The notes under the pieces are model-generated. The model was not told the DNA's origin, searched no databases, and saw nothing but the letters and a program-made list of their open reading frames with translations. Shown one piece after another: positions 11,386 through 22,500 of a stretch of DNA of 64,000 bases. The stretch's first letter is position 1. Each line of letters begins with the position of its first letter. The DNA comes from Piliocolobus tephrosceles (lineage: Eukaryota; Chordata; Mammalia; Primates; Cercopithecidae): NCBI RefSeq assembly GCF_002776525.5, contig NC_045439.1, positions 124,539,211 to 124,603,210 of the forward strand, read 5' to 3'. A program made the position numbers and the translations under genes.

Positions 11386-12039
11386 CTACTCTTAACTAGG
11401 CTCAGGTAATTATATCTATCATGCTATCATAGCCCAGGCCTCAACTTGATCTATTTATGGATTCATGAAGATCCGAGCTCCATCTTTTTGAGATGATGTG
11501 AAAATGGAAGAGCTGAGTAAGAGACAGGAACAATCAGTAAATAGTCTCCTTGTGTGCTCAGTGATTTAATTTGATCACATGCTATCCAGTTCCTTCCTCT
11601 AACTGTTCTTAACCCTCATCTCCCCATTCAGTTTTCCAATATTCACACAGATCCATTTATCTGGGTGTGATTGTCTGTGTATTACTGTAGGAAAACCTCC
11701 TCAGTTAGAGAAGCCTCAGTAAAGATTTTGGCTGCACTCTCTAATGTCTGCTCACTGGTCATCTGGCAATCCCCACCCAAAACAGCCCTGCCACTGTCCC
11801 ATTTGAAGTGATTCTCTGAGGAGGTTCCAGTCTCCAGTCTGTTGCAGACGTTGTGCATTTCTCGTGAATTGCCCTTTTTCGTGAATCCTGACTCTTCAAA
11901 GAATAAGTAAAGACCAGCTTCTGCACAAGAGCTACACAATTAATTCCTTCTGCCCTACTTGACTTTATAGAATATGGCATTTCACTGAGAATTCTCCAGG
12001 TCAAGCCCTTGAGTCCCTGAAAGCCTCACACTTCCCAGA
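11386..12039. other. No recognisable gene or repeat
   Basis: This is the 3' flank of the TRAV8-like pseudogene. Minus-strand open frames at about 11682-12004 show no V-domain or other recognisable motifs. Confidence 0.5.
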
Positions 12040-12078
12040 AGTTTGTGTTCAGCTCCCTCTGCAGCCCCAGACAGTCTG
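12040..12078 (-). other. RSS of the TRAV8-like pseudogene, damaged heptamer
   Basis: On the minus strand the heptamer is CAGACTG (12078-12072), followed by a 23-bp spacer and the nonamer ACACAAACT (12048-12040), identical to the TRAV3 nonamer. The heptamer's third base is G instead of the near-invariant C of CACAGTG, a change expected to impair RAG cleavage severely. Confidence 0.8.
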
Positions 12079-12525
12079 TTCCTCACGGCACAGAAATACT
12101 CAACCTAGTCACTCAAATGGGCTGAGGCTTTCTTCAGGTGAAAGGAGGTTTCCATCTTCTGAAATTCAGCCTCAAAACTTTTGACGCCTGTGACAAGGCT
12201 GTTGAGGTGTGTACTTCAGAAGAAGCTAGAGCCCTTGGTTGGAGCATTGCATATACCAGAAGAGATATGGTGGAACAGATGATGAGTAGTTGCACCTTAG
12301 CAGTGCAGGGGCTCCCTCAGAGACAGGCTGGGTTACTGACCGGGCCCTGGTTCCTCTGGCAACATCAATGCAGTGCCAGAGAGACCAGAATAGACTTGTC
12401 TATGAAGAGAAGATGTCTCTATTCAGAATCCAGTTGCAATACTAAACTTCTAGAGAACAAGAGGATAAAATCGAATTTTACTCACACAGAGAAAAAAGTA
12501 TCATAAGCACTGATATGGGAACCAC
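12079..12525 (-). pseudogene. TRAV8-like pseudogene
   Basis: The minus-strand V exon (about 12355-12079) opens with G-T-R-A-R-S-V-T-Q-P, as in TRAV8. An apparent 5-codon in-frame loss in FR1 follows, then VSEGAPALLRCNYSSSVPPY and LFWYMQ, so C23 and W41 are kept. A stop codon tag (12228-12226) interrupts FR2. A frameshift near 12205-12212 changes frame in CDR2, after which FR3 reads G-V-K-S-F-E-A-E-F and T-S-F-H-L-K-K-A-S-A-H-L-S-D. A second stop (12107-12105) precedes VEYFCAVR with C104. A degenerate leader lacking a clear ATG lies just upstream (about 12525-12486), with residues V-P-x-x-V-L and F-x-L before a gtgagt donor. FR3 and the RSS also resemble TRAV3. Two stops, a frameshift, a lost start and a bad heptamer make it non-functional. 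Assignment to the TRAV8 family is firm; the exact member is not determinable here. Confidence 0.88.
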
Positions 12526-13429
12526 GTACAGGGTTTAGCAATGAAGGAAAATGGGGATAAACTTCTATAATATCTAAATTGAGAAGCTAAGTAAGACTCA
12601 TTTGATAGGAATTACTAAGAGTGAAGATTTTGTTCTGGAAACTTATCAGAATATTTATACTTCTGTCTCTTGATTTATTAGTAAACTAGCTTATACACTG
12701 AGCTGGGCTCAAGGGGGAAAATGTAGGACAGCATGATTTTTGTCATCTCCTCTCACTTATTTGTTTAATATTTGGGTAAATCTCATAAATTTTACAATTA
12801 ATTTCAAGTACAAAAACATTCTCATCTTCACATATTAAAAAGCTTATCCTACCTTAATTAAAGTGTTAATCCTTAATCCAGCTCAAAGCTTCTTTTCTTC
12901 TCACACACTCAAAGTAATGCTTCATAAATACTTCTGCTTCTGATTACTACAATGGAAGTCCTATCACTACATAAGAATAGGGCTGGGTGCCTTAATAATC
13001 TATTCATTTCCTGACACTCAGACCAAAATTCATTCTGGTCTCTGTAATTAGACAAAGCTCTGAACACTTAGTAATCATGTATTCATACCAAATGTCTTCA
13101 GACTGGAGGCACGGAGTCACCTCCATACCTGGGAGTCTAGACGCTACAATGATTCCGTGAACCAGCATTTATCTACTTGAACCTTGCAACCCTCACATTG
13201 GGCATCATTTTGTTAAAAATGAAAAAAAAATCATGTGATCTTTCTACAGAGAAATAGCTGATCAGTTTATTGATCTTTTTGTCACAGATCAAGAGTTTTA
13301 ACTCCCCAGAAAAATGTTCTTATATTGGCTCAGGTCTTTTTCAGTTTCTGAAGAGTCTGAACACCCAGGATGTGATGCCATCCTCCAAACAGCTTTTTGG
13401 GTTGGCAGGTGAGGTTTAATAGCAATGAT
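12526..13429. other. No recognisable gene or repeat
   Basis: AT-rich single-copy-looking sequence. No V leader, RSS or clear transposon landmark was seen on either strand. Confidence 0.45.
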
Positions 13430-13640
13430 AATGCAGGATATAGATAGCATTCATCTGATGAGTGCTGATTAAATCAGGACATTCTTAGTGATATTCGTTT
13501 AACCCCAGAAGAATCCTGGAAAATAGTACTATGACCCTCATTTTATCGATAAAGTATTAAAGTTCAAATGCCAAAAGTATTTGACTAAGGTCAAACTCTC
13601 TACAGCAAGAGATCTCAGATTCAAACCCAGGAATGCCTGG
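13430..13640 (-). mobile_element. MIR fragment (probable)
   Basis: The plus strand reads as the reverse complement of MIR: aatcctggaaaatagtacta, then ccctcattttatcgataaag, ttgactaaggtcaaactctc and attcaaacccagg. It is highly diverged, as expected for this ancient SINE. Confidence 0.6.
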
Positions 13641-14131
13641 CTTTAGAGCTGATTATTTTTCCAGTCTGTTTTGCTGCCCAGAGCATGTAGCAAAAATAAA
13701 AGTACAATTAGAATTAGAGTGCCCTTTCTACCACCCCTCAGTGGCTGTTCAACTCTTTCTTCCAAAGTGGCTAACATATACATGCCTGTTCATAAAAGCA
13801 GACATTGAAACAAGAGCTAGTTGTGTTGTTTCCTCACAGTCAGTGCCTCCACCCGGCTCCGCATCTCCATGGCACCATAACCCAGCTCCGCATCTCCACA
13901 GCACAGCTCTTTTCCTCTGGAGTACCCCAAAGGCATCATCCAACCAAGATCCCAGGAGCAGGCATGGGATGAACTCCAAGTAGATAAAAACATTTTGAAA
14001 TTTTCCAATCCAATATTCCATCTTTAATTTTTTTTTGGAGATCAATTATCTACAGAATAGTATAAGATCTTCTTTAGATAATCCCACACAGCCTCTAATA
14101 TATGGGTACTGACATTCATAAGTAGGCAAGA

Positions 14132-14427
14132 GGCCAGGTGCAGTGGCTCACACCTGTAATCCCAGCACTTTGAGAGGCCGAGGTGGGCAGATCACGAGGT
14201 CAGGAGATCGAGACCATCCTGGCTAACACGGTGAAACCCCGTCTCTACTAAAATTACAAAAAAATTAGCCGGGCGTGGTGGCGGGCGCCTGTAGTCCCAG
14301 CTACTCAGGAGGCTGAGGCAGGAGAATGGTGTGAACCCGGGAGGCGGAGCTTGCAGTGGGCCCACATCAGGCCACTGCACTCCAGCCTGGGCGACAGAGT
14401 GAGACTCTGTCTCAAAAAAAAAAAAAA
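14132..14427 (+). mobile_element. Alu SINE
   Basis: Full-length Alu from ggccaggtgcagtggctcac to a poly-A tail. The flanks share aagtaggcaag (14120-14130) and aagtaggcagg after the tail. Confidence 0.95.
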
Positions 14428-14526
14428 GTAGGCAGGAACATTACAGCGATGTCCCTCTATCCCACTCTCTCAACTCTCATGACCAGAGTGCAGCTTTGGG
14501 CAGAGGCTGTCCAGTGACTCTGGAAT

Positions 14527-14790
14527 CACTCTGAGCTTCTCTCAAAACTGTAGGTGTCAGAGTCTCCAGCCTTTGGGTCTGTTTTGTGCAAAGAGGTGTA
14601 TTTATTGCCTTTATTCAAATAAGCTGTAAATATTCCTTCCTCATTTTCTCCATTAAGAATATGAAAATCAGAAACACTAGGCTTTTTTGAGGATATTGTC
14701 TGTGCCACAGGAAGTACTGGAAATAGTGGTGCACTTCAGAGAAGAGCTGGCTGTGTCCTGGACATTTGGGGACCAGGACTCCTACTTTCT
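14527..14790 (-). pseudogene. Frameshifted TRAV V-exon relic
   Basis: Minus-strand translation shows V-domain landmarks in different frames. FR1 reads V-Q-D-T-A-S-S-S-L-K-C-T with C23 at 14733-14731. In another frame FR2 reads F-L-W-H-R-Q-Y-P-Q-K-S-L-V-F-L with W41 at 14707-14705, and in a third, FR3 reads N-E-E-G-I-F-T-A-Y-L-N-K, then GDSDTY. The tgt codon of C104 is lost after tac (14552-14550), and the next bases read agttttgag. A heptamer-like CAGAGTG follows at 14533-14527 with no convincing nonamer 23 bp away, and no leader was recognised. FR2-FR3 look most like the TRAV12/TRAV29/TRAV13 group. Several indels and a missing cysteine make it a dead relic. This rests on motif order and is weaker than the 12.1 kb call. 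Confidence 0.68.
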
Positions 14791-15822
14791 GCTGGCTCGT
14801 CCTCAGTGTGTACAGAAGTCAGCCAAAGGAGATGAGTGTATAGGCTCAAATACTCTACAAATGTTTATTTTCTTTCCACAGTACTACTCCCCCACCAAAC
14901 CCTCAGATGAACTAGATGGAAACCTCCTCCCGCCACATAGCCTGATCCTCTCATTCTCAATTTAAAAATAAAATTATCAAATATTGCTTTCCCTGTGATC
15001 AAAATCAGAGACAACATCCCATCAAAAACTAACAAACAAAAACATACCCCCATGATCCTAATGAAGCCTCAGGAGCACAAGCAGGATTCTCAGCAAATTT
15101 TCTGTTATTCTTATCTCTTTGGGGCCTCAAAGAACCCAACTTTAAAAACTAATAATGACCCAGAATCTCTATGTTTCTCATTTAGATGTTTCAAAAATAG
15201 TCTACTATGCAAATTAGAAACAAATTCTCTCCCATCCCTCCTCTACCATCATCTCCATTTTCCATTACACACCATCTACAACAGGGAAGTGGGACAAAAG
15301 AAAAGAGAAAGACAGGCAACTGAGAGACTGAGAGATCTAATCTCGGGGGACGCATGGACACCAGCATGTAGATACTTGGAAATGGTCACAGAGATGTTCA
15401 AACTGTGTGCAGCTATAAATAATAACCTGATACTTAGGCTAAATGTTTCAAAAGCTAGGAAGTATATTGCCCACGTTGACTGTGCATGGTATGCATATAA
15501 AGTATATGTACTGTGTGTCTATCTATACACACAAACTGAGGAGTACCAGTGAACTTAGCAACAATAGTAATAAATACTACAGATACCTCACTTTGATAAT
15601 TGAGTACCCAGGGACCATGGTGGAAGGAAGACATCATGCTGTATGCCCTTTTATACTTTTTAAATTTTAGCTCATGTAAATGAAATACCTATTTAAAAAA
15701 ACCAATGAGATAAATTTTGCAAATAGTAGAAGAATACATACATTTGCTAATATCTTTGGAAAATAAAAATTTTAGAAAGCATTTTTGGACTTCTTTCTAG
15801 GCTGTGCGTCCCACCCCACAGA
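14791..15822. other. No recognisable gene or repeat
   Basis: 3' flank of TRAV4. A plus-strand open frame at 14995-15552 has no recognisable domain and crosses low-complexity AT-rich sequence, so I do not call it. Confidence 0.5.
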
Positions 15823-15861
15823 GGAAAACTGCACAGGTGCAGGCCCGTCTGTCTCAGTGTG
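15823..15861 (-). other. TRAV4 recombination signal (weak nonamer)
   Basis: Immediately 3' of the V exon the minus strand reads heptamer CACACTG (15861-15855). At the canonical 23-bp distance lies CAGTTTTCC (15831-15823), a poor match to ACAAAAACC. Shifting the heptamer by two bases within the CACACACTG run does not give a better nonamer. Confidence 0.75.
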
Positions 15862-16628
15862 TGTCACCCACGAGGCAGTAGTACACAGCAGTGTCGCTCA
15901 GGGCAACCCGGGGCAGGCTCAGAGTGCTGGACTTTCTGTCGGCGGGGATAAACAAGGAGGCCACTTCATTTGCAATGTTTGCCTTGTATCCTTGAATAAT
16001 AAATCGCGGTCCTTGGTTTGGAAACTGTTGGTACCACATGATATAATCACTAGTAGCAATGTTGTTGTGGCTACAGGTTATGTTCACTTCTTGTCCTTCA
16101 TATGAGTCCACGGAGATGGGCTGGGTGGTCTTAGCAAGGCTCAAAGTACCTATGGGAGTAAAACACAATCCTAGCCCCTATCCTGAAAGCAAGGTAAGTT
16201 ATACGGTCCCACTCAGCAGCCTCTCACAGTCAAATCCATCCCCACACTCTACTTCCCTGCCATATACACACACATACAATTTACTTCTCATTTATGTTTC
16301 AATACAAAAATATTTATCCCAGGGAGGCCCAAGAAAACATATACAGAAGCGCCAGGTTTACTATCTCCCACCCATGGATAGACCCTAGGGATTAGAAACC
16401 CCGAAAATCTTTGCTGCCCTGAGACATATCTCACATAAATGCTCAGGAGCTGCCTGGAGAAAAATGGGACCCTGAAGCTATCCCTCTACATCTTGGATAA
16501 AGAGCAACTGCTAGCAGGCAAAGTTACAGATTCCTTTCCAGCATCATCAGGCCCAGATCCCATTCCTCTTCATCCCAAAATAACTCACTCAGGGTCAGGA
16601 ACACGATCACTCTTGCCACTTGCTTCAT
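15862..16628 (-). CDS. TRAV4: T-cell receptor alpha variable 4
   Basis: Germline V gene for the variable domain of the TCR alpha chain, which pairs with beta to read peptide-MHC at the T-cell surface. L-PART1 (16628-16589) encodes MKQVARVIVFLTL plus one base and ends at a gtgagt donor. A 439-bp intron ends at atag, and the V exon (16149-15862) completes the leader as S-T-L-S-L. The mature domain starts AKTTQPISVDS. It keeps C23 (N-I-T-C-S), W41 (Y-I-M-W-Y-Q-Q-F-P), the FR3 stretch SLFIPADRKSSTLSLPRV and C104 (DTAVYYCLVGD). There is no stop or frameshift, and splice sites are canonical. It is close to human TRAV4. An inverted CCAAT box (ccaat on the plus strand, about 16755-16759) lies some 130 bp upstream of the ATG. 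It should be functional unless its weak nonamer matters. Confidence 0.97.
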
Positions 16629-17394
16629 ATTCTAGGTGCAAACTAGGACGCAGTTTCTAGGCTCTTTTGCTGCGTCTGAGCTGCAATGAGCCCAGCAGCA
16701 ACTACCAGGGCCCACACCAGCAGCTCTCACTCAGGGCTGTCCCAGGAGAGCAGCCAATAGCAGGGCAGCAGCTCCTCAGAGCAGGGCTCCCCTCAAAGTT
16801 CAACTAAATCCCCAAGAAGAGTAGGGAGTGAAAAATACTGGTACTGAAGCACAGCAGCCTGAATTTCATTTTAGATCTTTGCAGAGGTCTAATCCCTTAA
16901 AGATTTGGTCCGAATGAGGCAAAGCTACGAGAAGGTAGATTCCACTGGGCTCCTATTCCCCATTACATTACTTTCCACAGCCCCAGAGGGTGGTCATCTA
17001 CTGCAGTCAGTCTGAAACTCATGGACTCATTGACAGTCATGGTCTAAGTAAGTGTAACCTGCCTGACTTGGTACTTTATGCCCTGCAATGCTCCACTGAC
17101 CCCTATTTATCCAAGAAGAAAGGGGGATTCCTAATCCTATACCAAGAAAGAGCAAATGAGGCAGTCTGGACTGGACCTTCCATATCCCTATTCCCTGGGA
17201 TCATTTATAATCCCAGTAAGTCCACAACTAATACCCGCTTCTCAGACGCTGTGTAACAGATATTAAACAGAGGAACAAACCCCTCATTAGTCCCTACTGA
17301 CCAGCTAGGATAGGACATTTGGTCTGGAATCACTCACTTAACCAAGGAGGAGTTGAGGTGAACAAGAAGAAAAGGCACAGGCTGTGTCAGACAG
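16629..17394. other. TRAV4 upstream flank
   Basis: Contains the TRAV4 promoter region, with a CCAAT element on the minus strand near 16755-16759. No TCR-type AGTGAYRTCA decamer was seen in the first few hundred bases. Beyond it I see no gene; a plus-strand open frame at 16990-17256 has no recognisable domain. Confidence 0.4.
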
Positions 17395-17525
17395 ATCTAA
17401 ATCTAAATCTCAACTCTGCCACCTTGTGACCTCAGGCAGCTCACACCTCTGAGTCTTGGTTTCTTCATCTGTAAAATGGGAACAATAAGATGGATTTCAG
17501 GGTCAACCTGTGGCATGTACTCAAC
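17395..17525 (+). mobile_element. MIR fragment
   Basis: The plus strand matches the MIR core: ctcaactctgccaccttgtg, acctcaggcagctcacacct, then tttcttcatctgtaaaatgg. Ancient and diverged. Confidence 0.7.
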
Positions 17526-18369
17526 AGTAAATTGTAGTTCCTTTCCCTTTCTTCTCATCTGATTCAGAGTGCAGAGTACCATGGCTAGTAGAAGGCAGTT
17601 GTGTAGGATTATATATCTAATTTTTTGTAGTTGCCATACACACTTCCTTCAGGAAATAATTAGTATAAATCCTATAACAGAAGCACAAAAACTGAAAAGA
17701 AAAATAAAGACATTCAGGAAAAGAGGCAAAAGACACAGTAGTATTCATGGAATCCAAAAGACACGGTAGTACTCATTGAAGCAGCCGAATGCTATAAACA
17801 AAACATGTTAGATACTCACATTAATGTGGAAAAGATAGTGGTATGTTGTTTGAGTTCTTTTCTCCTATGATATGGGAATGAAAATAAATCACTGGTAAAT
17901 AATTTGGGAGGTGCCTCTTCTAGGTCTAGAATTGCCGATAGCATTCTGAATCAGCAATTTTTCCATTTTCCCACGCAAAAAAAAAAAAATCATTGAGTGT
18001 TGATGACTTCTAGTAACATTTTGACAGAGGAGCTATCACAAGTCATGAAATAAATAACCAGGCTTTCCTCAGCAACAAGTGAAGGAGCAAAGATGTTTTC
18101 ATGAGGGACCTGAAGATACTAAAACGCCTTGTACAGAAGTGAAAATAAATGGGTTACGCTTTAAACTCAACTCGTTGCAACAGCGACCTCTTGTGGTAAC
18201 TACACTCAGAAAAAATGTTTCACCCAAATCAGTAGGTCTCAGATCCGCACAATTTATGGAATATCACATTTCTTCGTAAACGCAATAGCAGATAGCTTGG
18301 TTTGGACTATGGGGTCTATTTTCAGTTATGGAAGAAAACGGTGAATTAAGTTAGACACACTGAATAGAA

Positions 18370-18510
18370 ACAATCCTTTGGATTTGATAGCTGTGCGATT
18401 TTGTTCAAATCACCATTTGAGAGGCACAATTTCTTCATCTCGGCAAGAGAGATTATAAGGATTAAATGAACATAAGTAAGTTATTTCTCAACTACAGTGT
18501 TCTATAAAAA
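18370..18510 (+). mobile_element. MIR-like fragment (weak)
   Basis: gctgtgcgattttgttcaaa, caatttcttcatctcgg and ataaggattaaatgaacata follow the MIR order, but similarity is low. Confidence 0.4.
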
Positions 18511-18521
18511 TACAAACTATG

Positions 18522-18825
18522 GGCCGGGCGCTGTGGCTCAAGCCTGTAATCCCGGCACTTTGGGAGGTCGAGGCGGGCAGATCACGAGATCAGGAGATCG
18601 AGATCATCCTGGCCAATACGGTGAAACCCCGTTTCTACTAAAAACACAAAATTAGCTGGGCGTGGGGGTGGTGCGCGCCTGTAGTCCCAGCTACTCGGGA
18701 GGCTGAGGCAGGAGAATCGCTTGAACTCGGGAGGCGGAGGTTGCAGTGAGCCAAGATCGCCCCGCTGCACTCCAGCCTGGGCGACAGAGCGAGACTGCGT
18801 CTCAAAAAAAAAAAAAAAAAAAAAA
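18522..18825 (+). mobile_element. AluY-type SINE (Old World monkey type)
   Basis: Full length, starting ggccgggcgctgtggctcaa and ending in a long poly-A. Flanks share aaaaatacaaa-like duplications. The ctcaagcc head marks the monkey AluY group. Confidence 0.95.
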
Positions 18826-19040
18826 TACAAAATACAAAATATGTTTAATGCAGGAAATATCACCAAGCCAAAATGATCGTCTTTTTTCAGGCCAAAAAAT
18901 GGAACTCGATATTTCTGCGTTGCCACCTGTTACCTCACTTTGGAGAATATTACTGGATACCAGGCAACTGGAGGAAGAAACACTAGAAGTTTTTCTATCC
19001 CTCAGCCTACGGAATGAAAGCTATTATTGATGGTAGTGGT

Positions 19041-19482
19041 GTGCTGTGGGTTGAATTGTGTCTTCCTCCCACCCAAAAACTTTATATGCATATTGGAGTC
19101 CAAAGCCCTAATACCTCAGAAGGTGACCTTATTTGGAGACAGTTTTTACAGGTAATCAAGTTACAATGAGGTATTTGGGTGGGTTCGAATCCAAACTGGT
19201 GAAGGATGACTGGTGTCCTTATAAAAAGGGGGAATATGGACACCGAGACGGACAAAAATAAAAGGAAAATTTGAAGAGGTACAGGGAGAAGATGGCTATC
19301 TCCAAGCCAAGAACAGAGGCCAAGAACAGGTCCTTCCATCACAGCCCTCAAAAGGAACTAACCATGCCAACACCTTGATTTTGAACTCCTGTCCTCCAGA
19401 ACTGTGGAACAATTCATGTCTGTTGTTTAAGCCACCCAGTTTATGGCCTCTTGTTACCACAGCCTTAGCAAACTTATATATG
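19041..19482 (+). mobile_element. MaLR LTR, MLT1-type (solo)
   Basis: Begins tgtgctgtgggttgaattgt, then aggtgaccttatttggagac, gactggtgtccttataaaaa and gaagatggctatctccaagc, and ends gtttaagccacccagtttat with ccttagcaaactta. This is the order of MLT1-like ERVL-MaLR LTRs; the subfamily is uncertain. Confidence 0.72.
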
Positions 19483-19502
19483 GTGCTAATAATTATATAT
19501 TA

Positions 19503-19882
19503 TGTAGGTTGCGATGATTGACTTTATGTGTCAACCTGGCTAGGCTAAAAGATACCCAGGTGGCTGGTAAAATGTTATTGTGGGGTGTGTTTGTGAGGGT
19601 GTTTTCAGAAAAGATTCACATTTCAGTTGGTAAACTGAGTAAAGACCACCTTAATCAATGCAGGTGGGCATCATCCGATTCACTGAGGGCCTGAATAGAA
19701 CAAAAAGGTAGAGGAAGGATAACTTTTCTCTCTCTGCTTGAGCTGGGACATCCATCTTCCCTGCCCTCCAACATCAGTGCTCCTGATTCTTGAGCCTTAA
19801 GACTTGGATCAAGATTTATATATAACCAATAATTACATATATATATATCCTATTAAATATATATTCCAATAAGCATTTATGT

Positions 19883-19931
<49 letters not shown>

Positions 19932-19941
19932 NNNNNNNNNN

Positions 19942-19988
<47 letters not shown>

Positions 19989-20036
19989 CAGATAGATATC
20001 TTATTAGTTCTGTTTCTCTGGACAACCTTAACTGAT
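19503..20036 (-). mobile_element. ERVL-type LTR (MLT2-like), containing a GATA microsatellite
   Basis: The plus strand opens tgattgactttatgtgtcaa, then tgtttgtgagggtgttttca, gcaggtgggcatcatccgat and gggcctgaatagaac. It closes with ttctgtttctctggacaacc and ttaactgata. This is the reverse complement of an MLT2-like LTR. The tetranucleotide expansion lies where such LTRs carry an AT/GATA-rich tract. Confidence 0.55.
19884..19998. repeat. (GATA)n microsatellite with a 10-N gap
   Basis: Near-perfect gata repeats flank ten N at 19932-19941. The true repeat length is therefore unresolved in this assembly. Confidence 0.95.
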
Positions 20037-21446
20037 ATATATATACTCCTTTGCTAAACATTTTCTGGTGTTCAAAAGTATTTGAGTGAACACATAGAAG
20101 CATATCTCTTGCATTAATGTTTTTTATATATATCATAATTAAAAAATTAGACCATTGTAAAGCAAATTTTAGAAAGTTCCTAAAGTTATGAAAGAAAACC
20201 ATGCCCTATAGCAATAGCCAACTACAAGAGGGATATTTTAAATTTTTTTAAGTGGGACTTTTTTCTGGTTAGAAGAATAATTAATTCTAAAAATACAATT
20301 TGGAAAATATGGGACAGTATTTTTAAAATCATATGTAATACCATATCCCAGAAATAATCATTGATAATATTTAGGCATACTGCTTTTTAATCCTCTGTTT
20401 TTGCATGGCTATTGTTAACACAATTGAATTCTGTGTGCACATGAACACACACACATTTGCACATGCTGGAGTTTTTTTCAACTTAATACTATTTTCCAAA
20501 CATTCTTTCTTATCAACAAATATACATAAAATTCCAGTTTTAATAGCCTCAACATAGTCCATGGTAGAAATGTGCTACAATTTATTTACCAATTTCTCTA
20601 GTATTAAACACTTGGATTTTAGAAAGAATACGATGATAAACACCTTTGTACATAAATCTTTGTCTAAATTTCCAATTGTTTCTTTAGACTAGCTTCTGCA
20701 AAGAGGATTTCCTGGGTTCGAGTAAGAACATTTTAAGACTCTTGTGAAGTATCCATTTATTCAATCCACAAATATTTGTGGAGCCCATATTAGAATCAGG
20801 CACTGAGGTAGACACTGGCCATTCAGTGACGAGAAAGACCCAGTGGTCTAGTGAGAAGGAAGAGAATTTTAAAAGCAATGATAGTCCTCATGATAACTGC
20901 TGTGATCGGGAAAGCATAAAGTACCACAAGAACACACAGGAAGTGAAACTGTTTTGGTTGTAGGGTTGCAGGAAGGCTTCCCAGCAGCAGTGACACCCAC
21001 CTAAACTAAAACCTAAGAGAAGAGGAAGAATGAGCCTGATGAAGACTGGACTGAGTAGAAAGAGGCAGAAGGCACAGCATCTAGACAGACTTGGAGCAAG
21101 AAAATGGATGGCACTTGGGTGGATGATGGTCCTATTGTTTGATACGAAAAACACAAAAGAAGGAGCAACTTTATCTTGTTTTGTTTTGTTGCATTTGGTG
21201 GAGGTGGGGAGGAAGGAAGAAAGATAAAGAGCTAAGCTTTGCACCATTGATTTGAGGTGCTTTTGGAAAATCCACTTAGGTCAAAAATCCAGTTTGATAT
21301 ATTAAATTGAAGCTCAGAAGAGATATATGAGCTGAAAATAATCAGCAAATAATAGTCGAAGCATAGTATCGATAATATTACCCAGAAAAAAATTGTTGAC
21401 TGAGAAAATAAATAGGTCAAGGGAGGAATCCTAACAAATACCAACT
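20037..21446. other. No gene recognised; old-repeat-like patches
   Basis: 20190-20690 has the look of an old LINE (aaacacttggattttagaaa, then cacctttgtacataaatctt), and 20760-20850 (tattcaatccacaaatattt, then atcaggcactgaggtagaca) resembles an ancient interspersed repeat. Neither is firm. No V leader or RSS was found. Confidence 0.35.
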
Positions 21447-21700
21447 GGCAGATCACCTGATGTCAGGAGTTCGAGACCAGACTGGCCAATATGGCGAAAC
21501 CCTGTCTCTACTAAAAGTACAAAAATTTACCGGACATGGTGATGGGCACCTGTAATTCCAGCTACTCAGGAGGCTGAGGAATGAAAATTGCTTGAACCTG
21601 GGAGGTGGAGGTTGCAGTGAGCCAAGATCGCACCACTGCACTCCAGCCTGGACCACAAGAGTGAGATTCTGTCTCAAAACAAAACAAAACAAAACAAAAA
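21447..21700 (+). mobile_element. 5'-truncated Alu SINE
   Basis: Starts mid-element at ggcagatcacctgatgtcag, keeps the rest of the left arm and the whole right arm, and ends in (aaaac)n. The missing head indicates 5' truncation. Confidence 0.93.
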
Positions 21701-22059
21701 GAACACAAACTTTAAAGAGTGAGCAGAAAAAAAGCCCACAAAAAAAGGACAGAGCAGGTTCAGCCAAAGATATAAGAACATCAGAAAGAGAGAGGTGTAT
21801 GCTGGGGTTTCACATGTAGCAGAGCAGCTCCCTCACTGCTGTCTATTGAAAGTCAGCTGTTAACTTTTTCTTTTTTAAAGAGAGTGGTGTACCAGAAACC
21901 AAAAGAGGACCGGGTTTCAAAGAGGGAATAATCAATAGTCATTGGATGATAACCCAAGAAACTTGTTGCTAACCTTGGCAAGAATAGTTTGGGCCAATAA
22001 TGGAAGTTAAAAAACACACTTCAATGGGTAGAAGGGTGAGTAAAAAATGAGAAAAAAGA

Positions 22060-22353
22060 GCTGGGTGAGGTGGCTCACGCCTGTAATCCCAGTACTCTGG
22101 GAGGCCGAGGTGGGCAGATCACAAGGTCAGGAGATCCAGATCACCCTGGCTAACACGGCGAAATCCCGTCTCTACTAAAAATACAAAACATTAGCCAGGC
22201 GTGATGATGGGCACCTGTAGTCCCAGCTACTCTGGAGACTACGGCAGGAGAATAGCTTGAAACCGGGAGGCAGAGCTTGCAGGGAGCCCCGATGGCGCCA
22301 CTGCACTCCAGCCTGGGCAACAGAGCAAGACTCCATCTCAAAAAAAAAAAAAA
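22060..22353 (+). mobile_element. Alu SINE
   Basis: Runs from ctgggtgaggtggctcacgc to a poly-A tail. The flanks (gagaaaaaagag before, gagaaaagagag after) suggest a target-site duplication. Confidence 0.94.
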
Positions 22354-22500
22354 GTGAGAAAAGAGAGACAATGAAGATTGCCAGATTGCCTCCCAAAAGC
22401 ATCGTATGAGTTTATGCCATCAATAGTATACTTCAGTACCTATTTACTCTTTGTCAATACTGTTTATATAGTTTATAATTGCTAATTTAACTGTTAAATT

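Noticed and set aside
16990..17256. 88-codon plus-strand frame upstream of TRAV4
   Set aside because: Antisense to the locus, no recognisable domain, no splice or leader signals.
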